Shown: positions 24,768 through 35,622 of the stretch, in pieces
Layout of the letters: every line of letters starts with the position of its first letter
Position numbering within the stretch: the first letter of the stretch is position 1
Origin: Mycolicibacter heraklionensis
GTDB lineage: Bacteria; Actinomycetota; Actinomycetes; Mycobacteriales; Mycobacteriaceae
Length of the DNA: 64,000 nt
NCBI RefSeq assembly: GCF_019645815.1
Contig: NZ_CP080997.1
Location: 4,344,880-4,408,879, forward strand
Direction: 5' to 3'
The notes under the pieces: generated by a model
Told to the model about the DNA's origin: nothing
Databases searched by the model: none
Seen by the model: the letters and a program-made list of their open reading frames with translations, nothing else
Made by a program: the position numbers and the translations under genes

Positions 24768-25796
24768 TTACTTCGCAGCCCGCTCCCGCTGGATCTCCAG
24801 CGCGATGTCGATGAGCTGGTCCTCCTGGCCGCCGATCAGCTTGCGCTGCCCGGCCCGGTGCAGCAGCTCGTGGGCGGGCACGCCGTAGCGCTCGCCCTGG
24901 CGCACCGCGTGCTTGAGGAAGCTGGAGTACACCCCGGAGTAGCCCATGATCAGCGCGTTGCGGTCCAGCACGCACTCGGCCGGCATGGCCGGGCGCACCA
25001 CCTCCTCGGCGGCGTCGGCGATGTCGAAGAAGTCGATGCCGGTCTTGATCCCGACCTTGTCGAACACCCCGATCAGCGCCTCGACCGGGGCGTTGCCGGC
25101 GCCCGCGCCGAACCGGCGCACCGAGCCGTCGATCTGCTTGGCCCCGGCCCGCACCGCCTCCAGGGAGTTGGCGACGCCGAGCCCGAGATTCTCGTGGCCG
25201 TGGAAGCCCACCTGGGCATCGTCACCGAGCTCGGCGACCAGCGCGGCCACCCGATCCCGGACGCCTTCGAGCACCAGCGCGCCGGCGGAGTCCACCACGT
25301 ACACGCACTGGCAGCCGGCGTCAGCCATGATGCGGGCCTGGCCGGCCAGCTTCTCCGGGGAGACGGTGTGGGCCATCATCAAGAACCCGACGGTCTCCAG
25401 GCCCAGCTCCCGGGCCAAGCCGAAGTGCTGGATGGAGACGTCGGCCTCGGTGCAGTGGGTGGCGATCCGGCAGATCTCGCCGCCGTTGCCCTGCGCCTCC
25501 TTCATATCTTCCTTGGTGGCCACGCCGGGCAACATCAGGAAGGCGATCTTGGCGTCCTTGGCGGTCTGCGCCGCGAGCTTGATCAGCTCCTGGTCGGGTG
25601 TCTTGGAGAACCCGTAGTTGAAGCTCGACCCGCCCAGCCCGTCGCCGTGGGTCACCTCGATCACCGGCACGCCGGCGGCGTCGATCGCGGCGACGATCGC
25701 CGAAACCTCCTCGGGGGTGAACTGGTGGCGCTTGTGGTGCGAACCGTCCCGCAGCGAGGTGTCGGTGATCCGCACATCGAAGATGTGGTCGCTCAT
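24768..25796 (-). CDS. hsaF: 4-Hydroxy-2-oxovalerate/2-oxoacid aldolase HsaF
   Basis: A 342-residue DRE-TIM metallolyase equivalent to Rv3534c. [16 protein letters not shown] (residues 11-26) carries the active-site Arg-Asp and catalytic His, and [11 protein letters not shown] carries the metal-binding His-x-His pair. It cleaves the 4-hydroxy-2-oxo acid from steroid-ring meta-cleavage to pyruvate and an aldehyde, which is channelled to HsaG in a complex. Its start overlaps the stop of hsaG (ATGA). The gene order hsaE-hsaG-hsaF is as in M. tuberculosis. Confidence 0.95.
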   Translation of the reverse strand: MSDHIFDVRITDTSLRDGSHHKRHQFTPEEVSAIVAAIDAAGVPVIEVTHGDGLGGSSFNYGFSKTPDQELIKLAAQTAKDAKIAFLMLPGVATKEDMKEAQGNGGEICRIATHCTEADVSIQHFGLARELGLETVGFLMMAHTVSPEKLAGQARIMADAGCQCVYVVDSAGALVLEGVRDRVAALVAELGDDAQVGFHGHENLGLGVANSLEAVRAGAKQIDGSVRRFGAGAGNAPVEALIGVFDKVGIKTGIDFFDIADAAEEVVRPAMPAECVLDRNALIMGYSGVYSSFLKHAVRQGERYGVPAHELLHRAGQRKLIGGQEDQLIDIALEIQRERAAK

Positions 25797-26725
25797 TTCG
25801 CTCCTCCAGCCTTTGCTGCCGCCATCTCGCGGGCGATCTCCTCGCCGACCTTGGTGGCCGCGGCGGTCATGATGTCCAGGTTGCCCGCATAGGGCGGCAG
25901 GTAATCGCCGGCGCCCTCGACTTCGACGAACGTGGTGACCACGGCGCGCCCACCGGAGTTCAGCGACGGCTCGTCGAACTGCGGCTCGTTGAGCAGCCGG
26001 TAGCCCGGCACGTAGGTCTGCACCTGTTCCACCACGGACAGGATCGACTTGGTGATCGCGTCGCGGTCAACGTCCTCGGGGATCTGGCAGAAGATGGTGT
26101 CGCGCATGATCATCGGCGGGTCGGCCGGGTTCAGGATGATGATCGCCTTGCCCTTTTGCGCGCCGCCGATAGTCTCCACCCCACGAGAGGTGGTCTTGGT
26201 GAACTCGTCGATGTTGGCCCGGGTGCCCGGTCCGGCCGAGACGCTGGCGACGCTGGCCACGATCTCCGCATACGGCACGGTGCCGCCCTGCTCTTTGACC
26301 GCGCGGGTGACCGCGTACACGATCGGGATGGTGGCCTGGCCACCGCAGGTGATCATGTTGACGTTCGGCGCGTCGACGTGTTCGTGCAGGTTTGCCGGCG
26401 GGATCACCGCCGGGCCCACCGCGGCCGGGGTCAGGTCGATGGCCCGGATACCGGCGGCCTCGTACTTGGGCGCGTACGCCTTGTGCACGTAGGCGCTGGT
26501 GGCCTCGAAGACGAAGTCCGGCTTCTCATCCAGGGCGAGCAGCCAGTCCGCCCCCTCGGCGGAGGTCTCCAGGCCCAGCTTGCGGGCTCGGGCCAGACCC
26601 TCGCTGTCTGGGTCGATGCCGATCATCCAGCGCGGCTCCAGCCACTCCGAACGCAGCAGTTTGTACAGCAGGTCGGTGCTGATGTTGCCCGACCCGACGA
26701 TCGCGACTGAGGCTTTGGCAGCCAT
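25793..26725 (-). CDS. hsaG: Acylating aldehyde dehydrogenase HsaG
   Basis: A 310-residue enzyme equivalent to Rv3535c. The NAD loop is [18 protein letters not shown] (residues 7-24), and the catalytic Cys127 lies in [11 protein letters not shown]. It converts the aldehyde released by HsaF into the corresponding acyl-CoA with NAD and CoA. It is translationally coupled to hsaF and separated from hsaE by 20 bases. Confidence 0.95.
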   Translation of the reverse strand: MAAKASVAIVGSGNISTDLLYKLLRSEWLEPRWMIGIDPDSEGLARARKLGLETSAEGADWLLALDEKPDFVFEATSAYVHKAYAPKYEAAGIRAIDLTPAAVGPAVIPPANLHEHVDAPNVNMITCGGQATIPIVYAVTRAVKEQGGTVPYAEIVASVASVSAGPGTRANIDEFTKTTSRGVETIGGAQKGKAIIILNPADPPMIMRDTIFCQIPEDVDRDAITKSILSVVEQVQTYVPGYRLLNEPQFDEPSLNSGGRAVVTTFVEVEGAGDYLPPYAGNLDIMTAAATKVGEEIAREMAAAKAGGAK

Positions 26726-26745
26726 GAACGCTCCTCTATTCGAAT

Positions 26746-27531
26746 CTATTCGAAAACCAGCCGGACTGAACCCAGCCCGGAAAACTCGGCGACACAGTCG
26801 TCCCCGGCGTGTACGTCGATGGCCCGGGTCGCGGTGCCCGGCAAGACAATGTCGCCTGCCTTCAACCGCACCCCAAAGCTTTCCACCTTGCGAGCCAGCC
26901 AGGCCACCGCGGTGACCGGGTTGCCCAGCACCGCGTCACTGCGGCCTTGGGCGACCACCTCGCCGTTCTTGGTCAGCGCCGCATCGATGTTCTTGATATC
27001 GATGTCACCCGGCTTGACCCGCTGCTTGCCCAGCACGAATCCCGCCGACGAGGCGTTGTCGGCGATGGTGTCGCAGAGTTTGATCTTCCAGTCGCTGATC
27101 CGGCTGTCGATCAATTCGATCGCCGGGGCGAATGCCTCGGTGGCGGCCAGCACGTGCTCCTCGGTGCAGTCCGCGCCCGGCAGATCCTCGGCCAGAATGA
27201 ACGCCACTTCCACCTCGACCCGCGGGTAGAGGTAGTTCGACGCCTTGACCGGCTTGTCCTCGAACACCTGCATCTCGTTGAGCAGGTGGCCGTAGTCCGG
27301 TTCGTCGACGCCCATCATCTGCTGCATCGCCTCGCTGGACAGGCCGACCTTGTGTCCGACGACGCGGGCTCCCTCGGCGATCCGCTGGCGAATGTTGATC
27401 AGCTGGATCTCATAGGCGTCGACGACGTCGATGCCGGGCTGAGCCGCCGTCAACGGAGAGATCGGAACCCGACTCCGCTCCGCTTGCGCCAACTCGGCAG
27501 CGAGTTCCTCACGGATCTGGGCGCTGAGCAT
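26746..27531 (-). CDS. hsaE: 2-Hydroxy-2,4-dienoate hydratase HsaE
   Basis: A 261-residue fumarylacetoacetate-hydrolase-superfamily hydratase equivalent to Rv3536c. It contains [20 protein letters not shown] and [12 protein letters not shown] with the acidic metal ligands, and [16 protein letters not shown]. It hydrates 2-hydroxyhexa-2,4-dienoate from rings C/D-side meta-cleavage to give the HsaF substrate. ATG 27531 matches the known N-terminus ([14 protein letters not shown]) and gives the family length. A KstR-type site lies 60 bases upstream. Confidence 0.95.
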   Translation of the reverse strand: MLSAQIREELAAELAQAERSRVPISPLTAAQPGIDVVDAYEIQLINIRQRIAEGARVVGHKVGLSSEAMQQMMGVDEPDYGHLLNEMQVFEDKPVKASNYLYPRVEVEVAFILAEDLPGADCTEEHVLAATEAFAPAIELIDSRISDWKIKLCDTIADNASSAGFVLGKQRVKPGDIDIKNIDAALTKNGEVVAQGRSDAVLGNPVTAVAWLARKVESFGVRLKAGDIVLPGTATRAIDVHAGDDCVAEFSGLGSVRLVFE

Positions 27532-27590
27532 CTTCGATGGTCCCCTCGGGTGGTGTTGAGCGGATGAAACGAGCCGTTCAGCGGCAATTC

Positions 27591-27604
27591 TATAACGTGT
27601 TCTA
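27591..27604. promoter_or_regulatory. KstR-type operator of the hsaE-hsaG-hsaF operon
   Basis: TATAACGTGTTCTA fits tnnAACnnGTTnnA and lies upstream of hsaE. The divergent glycosidase gene begins 125 bases away on the other side and could also be affected. Confidence 0.85.
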
Positions 27605-27728
27605 AAACCGCAAACCGAGACGAGGCCGTAGCCCCGTAGCGGCCCGGACGTGATCTGCACCCGTCAGGATCTGCCGATGGAACAACTGTCAGGACAACAG
27701 TCCACTTTGTGAAACCCTCGGAGGCGGC

Positions 27729-29960
27729 GTGCGGTCGATGGCCATCATGACCAGTATCGCCCTGGCCGCCGTAGCGATCGCGACCGTCCCACCCCCGGCA
27801 GCGCTGCCGGACGCCGGCGAGCTGAGCTTTGCCGGTCCCGGATTCACCGTGCGCGTCAATCAGGCACCATTTGCCATGCAGGTGCTCAACTCCTCTGGCC
27901 AACCGGTGTTGACGCAGGTGCCCAGCAACGGTGGGCCGCGACTGGTCAAGAACGAAGCCCAGAAGCCGCTGGGTGTGACCCCTTCCGAGTGGCTGTTTCC
28001 CACCCGGTACACGCCATTCACCTTCACCGTGGGTACGTCCTCGGCGACCCCGTTTCTCATCAGCCCGTTGTGGGTGGGTGACCTATGGGAGGCCTCCAGC
28101 TGCGGGATGCAGTACGCGGCCACCGGAGTGCTTTCCACTCGCCCCTTGCCGCAGGGCCTGGAGCTGACGCTCAGTACCGACGACCCGTCGGGTCGGACCC
28201 TGGGGGTGACGCTCAGCGAGGACTCCGGCCGGCTGCGGGTGTCGGTCATCCCCAGCAGCACCCAGGGCATCGTCGCGATGGGAGACAGTTTCGCGTCGCC
28301 GACCGGTGAGCGGTTCGCCGGCTTCGGCGGCCTGCACAACGGACTGGATCAGCATGGGGGCCGATTCACCAACTGGGTGCAGGAGGCCAACGTCGGCGCC
28401 GGGCCATTGGCACCGGTGTTCAATGTCCTGATGGCCAGCTCCGGCGGCCCGCACTATCTGTTCCCCGGCGGTCCGAGGGCCGCCTACTACGTGCAACCAC
28501 AGTTCACCTCCACCGCGGGCTACGGCTTCCTACTGGCCCAGACCGAGCTGGCCGACTGGCATTTGGACTCCGATCGCCCCGACGCCTGGCACGTCAACGT
28601 CGCCGCCGCGCACCTGGACTATGAGGTCGCCGTCGGCGACCCGGGACAGGTGATCAGTGCACTCAGCGCGGCCAACGGCCGCCATCGCGTCCCGCCGGCA
28701 TGGGCGCTGGGCACCCAGTTGGACCGCCGCATCGTGACCGGGCAGACCGGGGACGACTACGCGGCGGTCGTCCGCAGCGACCTGGCCAACATCGTCGCCT
28801 ACAACCTGCCGATCACCGCCTACCGCCCCGAGGCCTGGATGACCCTGGACCCGGCGGTCCTACGCCAACTGATCAGCGAATTCGGTTCGCACGGTATTCA
28901 CGTGCTGCTCTACACCCGCAGCTTCGTCAGCATGGATCCGCTGCGCAACACCTCCCCGGCGGACTACCGGTACGCGGTGGCCAACAACTACGTGGCGACC
29001 CACGCCAATGGCAAGCCCTACATCGTCGGCTCCCCCAACCAAGCGCTCGGCGGACAGGCCGCCGTCATCGACTTCACCAACCCGGCCGCCAAAGCCTGGT
29101 TTCAACGCACCGTGATCGAGGAGTTGGAGACCGGGGCGGACGGTTTCATGAGCGATTTCGGCGAACAGACCCTGCCCGACATGCATTTCGCCAACGGGCA
29201 GACCGGGGCCACCATGCACAACGCCTACCCCGCGCTGTACCAGCAGGCCGTCCGCGAAGCGGTGGAGTCCTTCGAACAATCACATCCGGGCCGCCACATC
29301 TGGTTCTACAACCGCGCGGGCTATACCGGGTCGACCGGCTTCGAAGGTGGCAACTTCCCGGGCGACGAGAGCACCGACTTCTCGGTGGCCTCTGGCCTGG
29401 CCGCACTCATCCCGGACATGCTCAACCGGGGCCTGGCCGGCGCCTATGGCTATGGCACCGACATCGGCGGTTACCAGGACCTGCTGGCCGGCCCCACTCC
29501 CAAGGAGCTGTTCGTGCGGTGGTCTCAGATGGCTGCCCTGTCACCGATCATGCGGGTACACGGGGCGCACTCGGGCACCCACATGCCGTGGGACTACGAC
29601 CAGGAGACGTTGGACACCTTCCGGCAGCTCGCCGAGCTGCGCCAGCGGGCCATCCCGTTGATCTCCGCCACCTGGGCCACCGCGGCCAGCACGGGCGTGC
29701 CGCTGTCCCGGCCGGTATGGCTGGCCGCACCCGACGACCCCCGGGCATGGGCGGCCGACCAGGAATGGATGATCGGGTCCGACGTCCTGGTCGCCCCGGT
29801 CGTCACCCAGGGCGCCACCTCGCGGAAGGTCTATTTCCCGCCCGGTTGCTGGACACGGAAAGACAGCGATGGAAGCTACACCGGCCCCTCCGAGGCCACC
29901 GTGGCAGCGCCGCTCACAGACCTGCCCTACTTCGCCCGCTGCAACACCGGCGGCTTCTGA
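27729..29960 (+). CDS. Secreted GH31-family glycosidase, sulfoquinovosidase-like subgroup
   Basis: A 743-residue protein from GTG 27729, with GGAGG five bases earlier. It starts with a hydrophobic signal peptide (SMAIMTSIALAAVAIATVPP). An N-terminal beta-sandwich is followed by the GH31 TIM barrel. The nucleophile is Asp476 in GADGFMSDFGEQ, and the acid/base is Asp546 in NFPGDESTDFSVASGL, 70 residues later. The DFGE form of the nucleophile motif and the GDxxxDxS form of the acid/base motif resemble YihQ sulfoquinovosidases more than classical alpha-glucosidases. Substrate identity is inference. It has no evident metabolic link to steroids and may be an accessory insertion. Confidence 0.82.
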   Translation: MRSMAIMTSIALAAVAIATVPPPAALPDAGELSFAGPGFTVRVNQAPFAMQVLNSSGQPVLTQVPSNGGPRLVKNEAQKPLGVTPSEWLFPTRYTPFTFTVGTSSATPFLISPLWVGDLWEASSCGMQYAATGVLSTRPLPQGLELTLSTDDPSGRTLGVTLSEDSGRLRVSVIPSSTQGIVAMGDSFASPTGERFAGFGGLHNGLDQHGGRFTNWVQEANVGAGPLAPVFNVLMASSGGPHYLFPGGPRAAYYVQPQFTSTAGYGFLLAQTELADWHLDSDRPDAWHVNVAAAHLDYEVAVGDPGQVISALSAANGRHRVPPAWALGTQLDRRIVTGQTGDDYAAVVRSDLANIVAYNLPITAYRPEAWMTLDPAVLRQLISEFGSHGIHVLLYTRSFVSMDPLRNTSPADYRYAVANNYVATHANGKPYIVGSPNQALGGQAAVIDFTNPAAKAWFQRTVIEELETGADGFMSDFGEQTLPDMHFANGQTGATMHNAYPALYQQAVREAVESFEQSHPGRHIWFYNRAGYTGSTGFEGGNFPGDESTDFSVASGLAALIPDMLNRGLAGAYGYGTDIGGYQDLLAGPTPKELFVRWSQMAALSPIMRVHGAHSGTHMPWDYDQETLDTFRQLAELRQRAIPLISATWATAASTGVPLSRPVWLAAPDDPRAWAADQEWMIGSDVLVAPVVTQGATSRKVYFPPGCWTRKDSDGSYTGPSEATVAAPLTDLPYFARCNTGGF

Positions 29961-31220
29961 TCACCGACCGCCGGTGTAGTCGACGTTCCAGTGCTTGACG
30001 GCGTTGAGCCAGCCCGAGCGCAGTCGCTGCGGGCGGTCCAGGGGCTTGAGGTCGGGGATGTTGTCGGCGATCGCGTTGAAGATGCAACCGATGGTCATCC
30101 GCGCCAGATGTGTGCCGATGCAGTAGTGCGCACCGGTGCCGCCGAATCCGACATGCGGGTTGGGGTCACGCAGGATGTTGAACTCCTGCGGCTTGTCGAA
30201 CACCGCCTCGTCGAAGTTGGCCGCCCGGTAGAACATCACCACCCGCTGACCTTTCTTGATCAACGTGCCGTTCAGGTTGTGATCGCGGGTCGCGGTGCGC
30301 TGGAACGACGTCACCGGAGTGGCCCAGCGCACCACCTCGTCAGCGGTGGTCTCCGGGCGCTCCTTCTTGAACAGCTCCCATTGGTCGGGATGTTCGGTGA
30401 ACGCCATCATTCCCTGGGTGATCGAGTTGCGGGTGGTCTCACTGCCGGCCACCGCCAGCAGGATGATGAAGTAGCCCAACTCGTCGTCGTTGAGCTTCTC
30501 GCCGTCGAGATCCGCCTCGACCAGCGTCGTCACGATGTCGTGGCCGGGGTTCTGCCGCTTCATCTCGGCCAGCTTGAGCCCGTAGGTGATGATCTCGATC
30601 GCGGAATTGGCGGGGTCGTAGTGCGCGAACTCGGGGTCGTCATACGAGGTCATCTGGTTGGTCCAGTCGAACAGCTTGCCGCGATCCTCCTGCGGCACTC
30701 CCATCAGCCCCGCGATCGCCTGCAGCGGCAGCTCGGCGGCCACCTCCACCACGAAGTCCCCGGTACCCCGAGCCAGTGCCTCCTTGGTGATCGCCTGCGC
30801 CCTGGCCTGCAAGTCATCGTGCAGCGGCAGGATGTGCCGCGGGGTGAAGCCCCGCGAAATGATCCGGCGCTGCCGGGTGTGCTTCGGGGCGTCCTGATTC
30901 AGCATCAGGATCCGCTGCGCGTCGAGCTGTTCACGGGTTGTTTCGTCGTGGAACCTGGGGATGGCACCGTTCATCTCGCTGGAGAACACGTCGTCGAGGC
31001 GCGAGATCTCTTTGACGTCCTCATGCCGGGTGATCGCCCAGTAGCCGCCGTCCTTGAATCCGCCGCTCTTGTCGTCGGGTTGCTCGATCCACTTGATCGG
31101 CTCGCTGCGCCGCAGTTCGGCGAATTCCGCGTCGGGCAGTCGCTCGGCATAGATATCCGGGTCGGTGAGGTCGAAACCGGCCGGAAGGCTAGTGGTTGAC
31201 GAGAGAGTAGGGCTGGCCAC
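29961..31220 (-). CDS. CYP125-like cytochrome P450, second paralogue
   Basis: A 419-residue P450 from GTG 31220. It has the I-helix oxygen-binding stretch VAGSETTRNSI, the ETADEVVRW-type ExxR region and the haem motif FGGTGAHYCIGTHLARM. Its N-terminal part (FDLTDPDIYAERLPDAEFAE) resembles M. tuberculosis CYP125 even more than the cyp125 at 42730-43977 does. CYP125 enzymes oxidise the terminal C26/27 methyl of cholest-4-en-3-one. A KstR-type site is found about 115 bases upstream, so it is likely part of the regulon. Two CYP125-type enzymes plus CYP142 in one locus imply redundancy or different sterol preferences. Confidence 0.88.
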   Translation of the reverse strand: MASPTLSSTTSLPAGFDLTDPDIYAERLPDAEFAELRRSEPIKWIEQPDDKSGGFKDGGYWAITRHEDVKEISRLDDVFSSEMNGAIPRFHDETTREQLDAQRILMLNQDAPKHTRQRRIISRGFTPRHILPLHDDLQARAQAITKEALARGTGDFVVEVAAELPLQAIAGLMGVPQEDRGKLFDWTNQMTSYDDPEFAHYDPANSAIEIITYGLKLAEMKRQNPGHDIVTTLVEADLDGEKLNDDELGYFIILLAVAGSETTRNSITQGMMAFTEHPDQWELFKKERPETTADEVVRWATPVTSFQRTATRDHNLNGTLIKKGQRVVMFYRAANFDEAVFDKPQEFNILRDPNPHVGFGGTGAHYCIGTHLARMTIGCIFNAIADNIPDLKPLDRPQRLRSGWLNAVKHWNVDYTGGR

Positions 31221-31333
31221 GATGAGGACTCCTCACTACTGAACCGCTGGCAAACACGATACGTTCTCGTGTCAGTAAAGCATGCCCTCACCTGAGACGA
31301 AAGGGCAGAAAGGCCCTCCGTCGAAGGCAAAAC

Positions 31334-31347
31334 TGAAACACGTTCTA
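31334..31347. promoter_or_regulatory. KstR-type operator serving the CYP125-like gene
   Basis: TGAAACACGTTCTA fits tnnAACnnGTTnnA. It is one of two such sites in the divergent interval between the P450 gene and kstD, closer to the P450. Confidence 0.8.
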
Positions 31348-31469
31348 CCGTGTCATGATGCCGGTCTGACCTGGCCGGAACCGATCGGTTATCAGCAGGG
31401 TAGAGAACGGTTATCCGGGACGCGCCCGAGCAAAACACCCGGCCAACTGGCGCCCGGGCGGGGCAATTC

Positions 31470-31483
31470 TATAACGTGTTCTA
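31470..31483. promoter_or_regulatory. KstR-type operator at the kstD start
   Basis: TATAACGTGTTCTA fits tnnAACnnGTTnnA and ends one base before the kstD ATG. A bound repressor would directly cover the ribosome-binding region, and no Shine-Dalgarno can precede this ATG, so the kstD mRNA may be leaderless. Confidence 0.82.
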
Positions 31484-31484
31484 C

Positions 31485-33179
31485 ATGGCCGAACAGGAGT
31501 ACGACGTCGTCGTGGTCGGAAGCGGCGGCGCCGGGATGGTCGCCGCCCTCACTGCCGCCCACCAGGGACTGTCCACCATCGTCATCGAGAAAGCCGCCCA
31601 CTACGGCGGCTCGACCGCTCGCTCCGGTGGCGGCGTGTGGATCCCCAACAACGAGGTGCTGCGGCGCGCGGGCGTCAAGGATGACGCCCAAGCCGCTCGC
31701 ACCTATCTGCACACCATTATCGGGGACGTGGTTCCGGCCGAGAAGATCGACACCTACCTGCAGCGCGGGCCGGAGATGTTGTCGTTCGTGCTGAAGAACT
31801 CGCCGCTGAAGATGTGCTGGGTTCCCGGTTACGCCGACTACTACCCCGAGCAGCCGGGCGGCAAGCCCACCGGCCGCTCGATCGAGCCCAAACCGTTCAA
31901 CGCCAAGAAGCTGGGCGCCGACATCAACGGCCTGGAGCCGGCCTACGGCAAGGTGCCGCTGAACGTCGTTGTCATGCAGCAGGACTACGTCCGGCTCAAC
32001 CAGCTCAAGCGCCACCCGCGCGGCGTGCTGCGCAGCCTGAAGGTGGGCGCCCGCACCATGTGGGCCCAGGCCACCGGCAAGAACTTGGTCGGCATGGGCC
32101 GCGCACTGATCGCGCCGCTGCGCATCGGCCTGCAAAGGGCCGGGGTTCCGGTGCAGCTCAACACCGCGTTGACCGACCTCTATGTGGAAGACGGCGTGGT
32201 CCGCGGTGTCTACGTCCGTGAAGCGGGCGAGTCCGAATCGAGTGAGCCGCGGCTGATCCGCGCGCGGCGCGGGGTCATCCTGGCCAGCGGCGGATTCGAG
32301 CACAACGAGCAGATGCGGGTGAAGTACCAGCGCGCCCCGATCACCACCGAGTGGACGGTGGGCGCGAAGGCCAACACCGGTGAGGGCATCCTGGCCGGCG
32401 AGAAGCTCGGTGCCGCACTCGACATCATGGAGGACTCCTGGTGGGGCCCGACGGTGCCGCTGCCGGGATCGCCGTGGTTCGCGCTCTCGGAGCGCAACTC
32501 GCCCGGGTCGATCATCGTGAACATGGCCGGCAAGCGGTTCATGAACGAGTCGATGCCCTACGTCGAGGCCTGCCATCACATGTATGGCGGCCAATACGGC
32601 CAGGGCCCCGGCCCCGGTGAGAACATCCCGGCCTGGCTGATCTTCGACCAGCGCTACCGCAACAACTACATCTTCGCGGGATTGCAGCCGGGCCAAAAGA
32701 TCCCGAAGAAGTGGCTGGAGTCCGGGGTGATCGTGTCCGCCGACACCCTGGACGAGCTGGCGACCAAGACCGGCGTGCCGGCCGCCGCACTGGCCGCCAC
32801 CGTCGAGCGGTTCAACGAGTTCGCCCGCACCGGCGTGGACGAGGACTTCCACCGCGGCGAGAGCGCCTACGACCGCTACTACGGCGACCCGACCAACAAG
32901 CCGAACCCCAACCTGGGCCAGATCGCACAGGGCCCGTTCTACGCGGCCAAGATGGTGCCGGGCGACCTGGGCACCAAGGGCGGCATCCGCACCGACGTGA
33001 ACGGCCGGGCGCTGCGTGACGACGGCAGCGTGATCGCGGGGCTGTACGCGGCAGGAAACGTGAGTGCCCCCGTGATGGGCCACACCTATCCGGGACCGGG
33101 CGGCACCATCGGACCCGCCATGACGTTCGGCTACCTGGCCGCCCTCGACATCGCCGGCTCACAGTCCGGGAGGGCCTAA
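31485..33179 (+). CDS. kstD: 3-Ketosteroid delta-1-dehydrogenase
   Basis: A 564-residue flavoprotein equivalent to Rv3537. The FAD dinucleotide loop VVVVGSGGAGMVAALTAA is at the N-terminus. Other marks are YGGSTARSGGGVWIPNN, the fumarate-reductase-type central region, and PGPGGTIGPAMTFGYLAALD at the C-terminus closing the FAD site. It introduces the 1,2 double bond into ring A of 3-ketosteroids, the step that together with KshA triggers ring-B opening. ATG 31485 follows the KstR site directly; a GTG-type start three codons earlier lies inside that operator. hsd4B follows after 3 bases. Confidence 0.95.
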   Translation: MAEQEYDVVVVGSGGAGMVAALTAAHQGLSTIVIEKAAHYGGSTARSGGGVWIPNNEVLRRAGVKDDAQAARTYLHTIIGDVVPAEKIDTYLQRGPEMLSFVLKNSPLKMCWVPGYADYYPEQPGGKPTGRSIEPKPFNAKKLGADINGLEPAYGKVPLNVVVMQQDYVRLNQLKRHPRGVLRSLKVGARTMWAQATGKNLVGMGRALIAPLRIGLQRAGVPVQLNTALTDLYVEDGVVRGVYVREAGESESSEPRLIRARRGVILASGGFEHNEQMRVKYQRAPITTEWTVGAKANTGEGILAGEKLGAALDIMEDSWWGPTVPLPGSPWFALSERNSPGSIIVNMAGKRFMNESMPYVEACHHMYGGQYGQGPGPGENIPAWLIFDQRYRNNYIFAGLQPGQKIPKKWLESGVIVSADTLDELATKTGVPAAALAATVERFNEFARTGVDEDFHRGESAYDRYYGDPTNKPNPNLGQIAQGPFYAAKMVPGDLGTKGGIRTDVNGRALRDDGSVIAGLYAAGNVSAPVMGHTYPGPGGTIGPAMTFGYLAALDIAGSQSGRA

Positions 33180-33182
33180 GAC

Positions 33183-34043
33183 ATGCCGATCGATCTGAAA
33201 GCGGCACTCGGCGCCGAGTTCGGCGCTACTGAATTCTCCTGGACCGCAACAAATGTGCAGCTCTATAACCTGGCGCTGGGCGCCGGGTCGGACCCGATGG
33301 ACCCGCGTGAGCTGAGCTATGTGGTGGACGGCAAGCCGCAGGTGCTGCCGACCTTCGGCTGCGTCGCAGCGTCGTTCAACGAGGTGGACCCGCCGAAGGT
33401 GAGCTGGCCCGGTGTCGAGATCGACCTGGCCAAGATCCTGCACGCCTCGGAGAAGGTGACCGTGCCCGCGCCGCTGCCGCCGTCCGGCAGCGCCCGCGCG
33501 ATCAGCCGCATCGTTGAGGTGTGGGACAAGGGCAAAGCCGCGGTGGTGGTGCTGGAGACCTCGGTGACCAGCACCGACGGCACGCCGCTGTGGACGCAGC
33601 ACCGGTCCATCTTCGCCCGCGGCGAGGGTGGCTTCGGCGGCGAGCGCGGTCCGTCCACCTCGAGCGAACTGCCGGACCGGGCACCGGATTTCGAGATCGA
33701 CATCCCGGTGTCCCCGCAGCAGGCACTGCTGTACCGGCTCTGCGGCGACCGCAACCCGTTGCATTCGGACCCGGCCTTTGCGGCGGCGGCGGGCTTCGAC
33801 CGGCCGATCCTGCACGGGCTGTGCACCTACGGCATGACCTGCAAGGCAGCGGTGGACACCGCGCTGGACGGTGACGCCGGCGCGGTCCGTTCCTTCGGCG
33901 CCCGGTTCGCCGGCGTGGTCTTCCCGGGCGAGACCCTGCGGGCCCGGCTGTGGAAAGACGGCGACCGACTGGTGGGCAATGTGGTGGCACCCTCGCGTGA
34001 GGACGCCGCCATCCTCAACGATGTGGAGCTTGTTTCGGCCTAG
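33183..34043 (+). CDS. hsd4B: MaoC-type enoyl-CoA hydratase Hsd4B, Rv3538 equivalent
   Basis: A 286-residue double hot-dog protein. The C-terminal half holds the R-specific hydratase motif YRLCGDRNPLHSDPAFAAAA (Asp and His catalytic pair), followed by PILHGLCTYGM. The length equals Rv3538. It hydrates the enoyl-CoA formed during beta-oxidation of the sterol side chain; the older name implies a dehydrogenase, but no Rossmann motif is present. It is translated right behind kstD. Confidence 0.9.
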   Translation: MPIDLKAALGAEFGATEFSWTATNVQLYNLALGAGSDPMDPRELSYVVDGKPQVLPTFGCVAASFNEVDPPKVSWPGVEIDLAKILHASEKVTVPAPLPPSGSARAISRIVEVWDKGKAAVVVLETSVTSTDGTPLWTQHRSIFARGEGGFGGERGPSTSSELPDRAPDFEIDIPVSPQQALLYRLCGDRNPLHSDPAFAAAAGFDRPILHGLCTYGMTCKAAVDTALDGDAGAVRSFGARFAGVVFPGETLRARLWKDGDRLVGNVVAPSREDAAILNDVELVSA

Positions 34044-34124
34044 TTAGACCCCCGGCTCCCCAGCCGGCCACCCGCGTGTGGCACCTAATTGAAAATGACT
34101 TTCATCTTCGATATGGTGGGCGCC

Positions 34125-35612
<1,488 letters not shown>

Positions 35613-35622
35613 ACGAAGCCGG

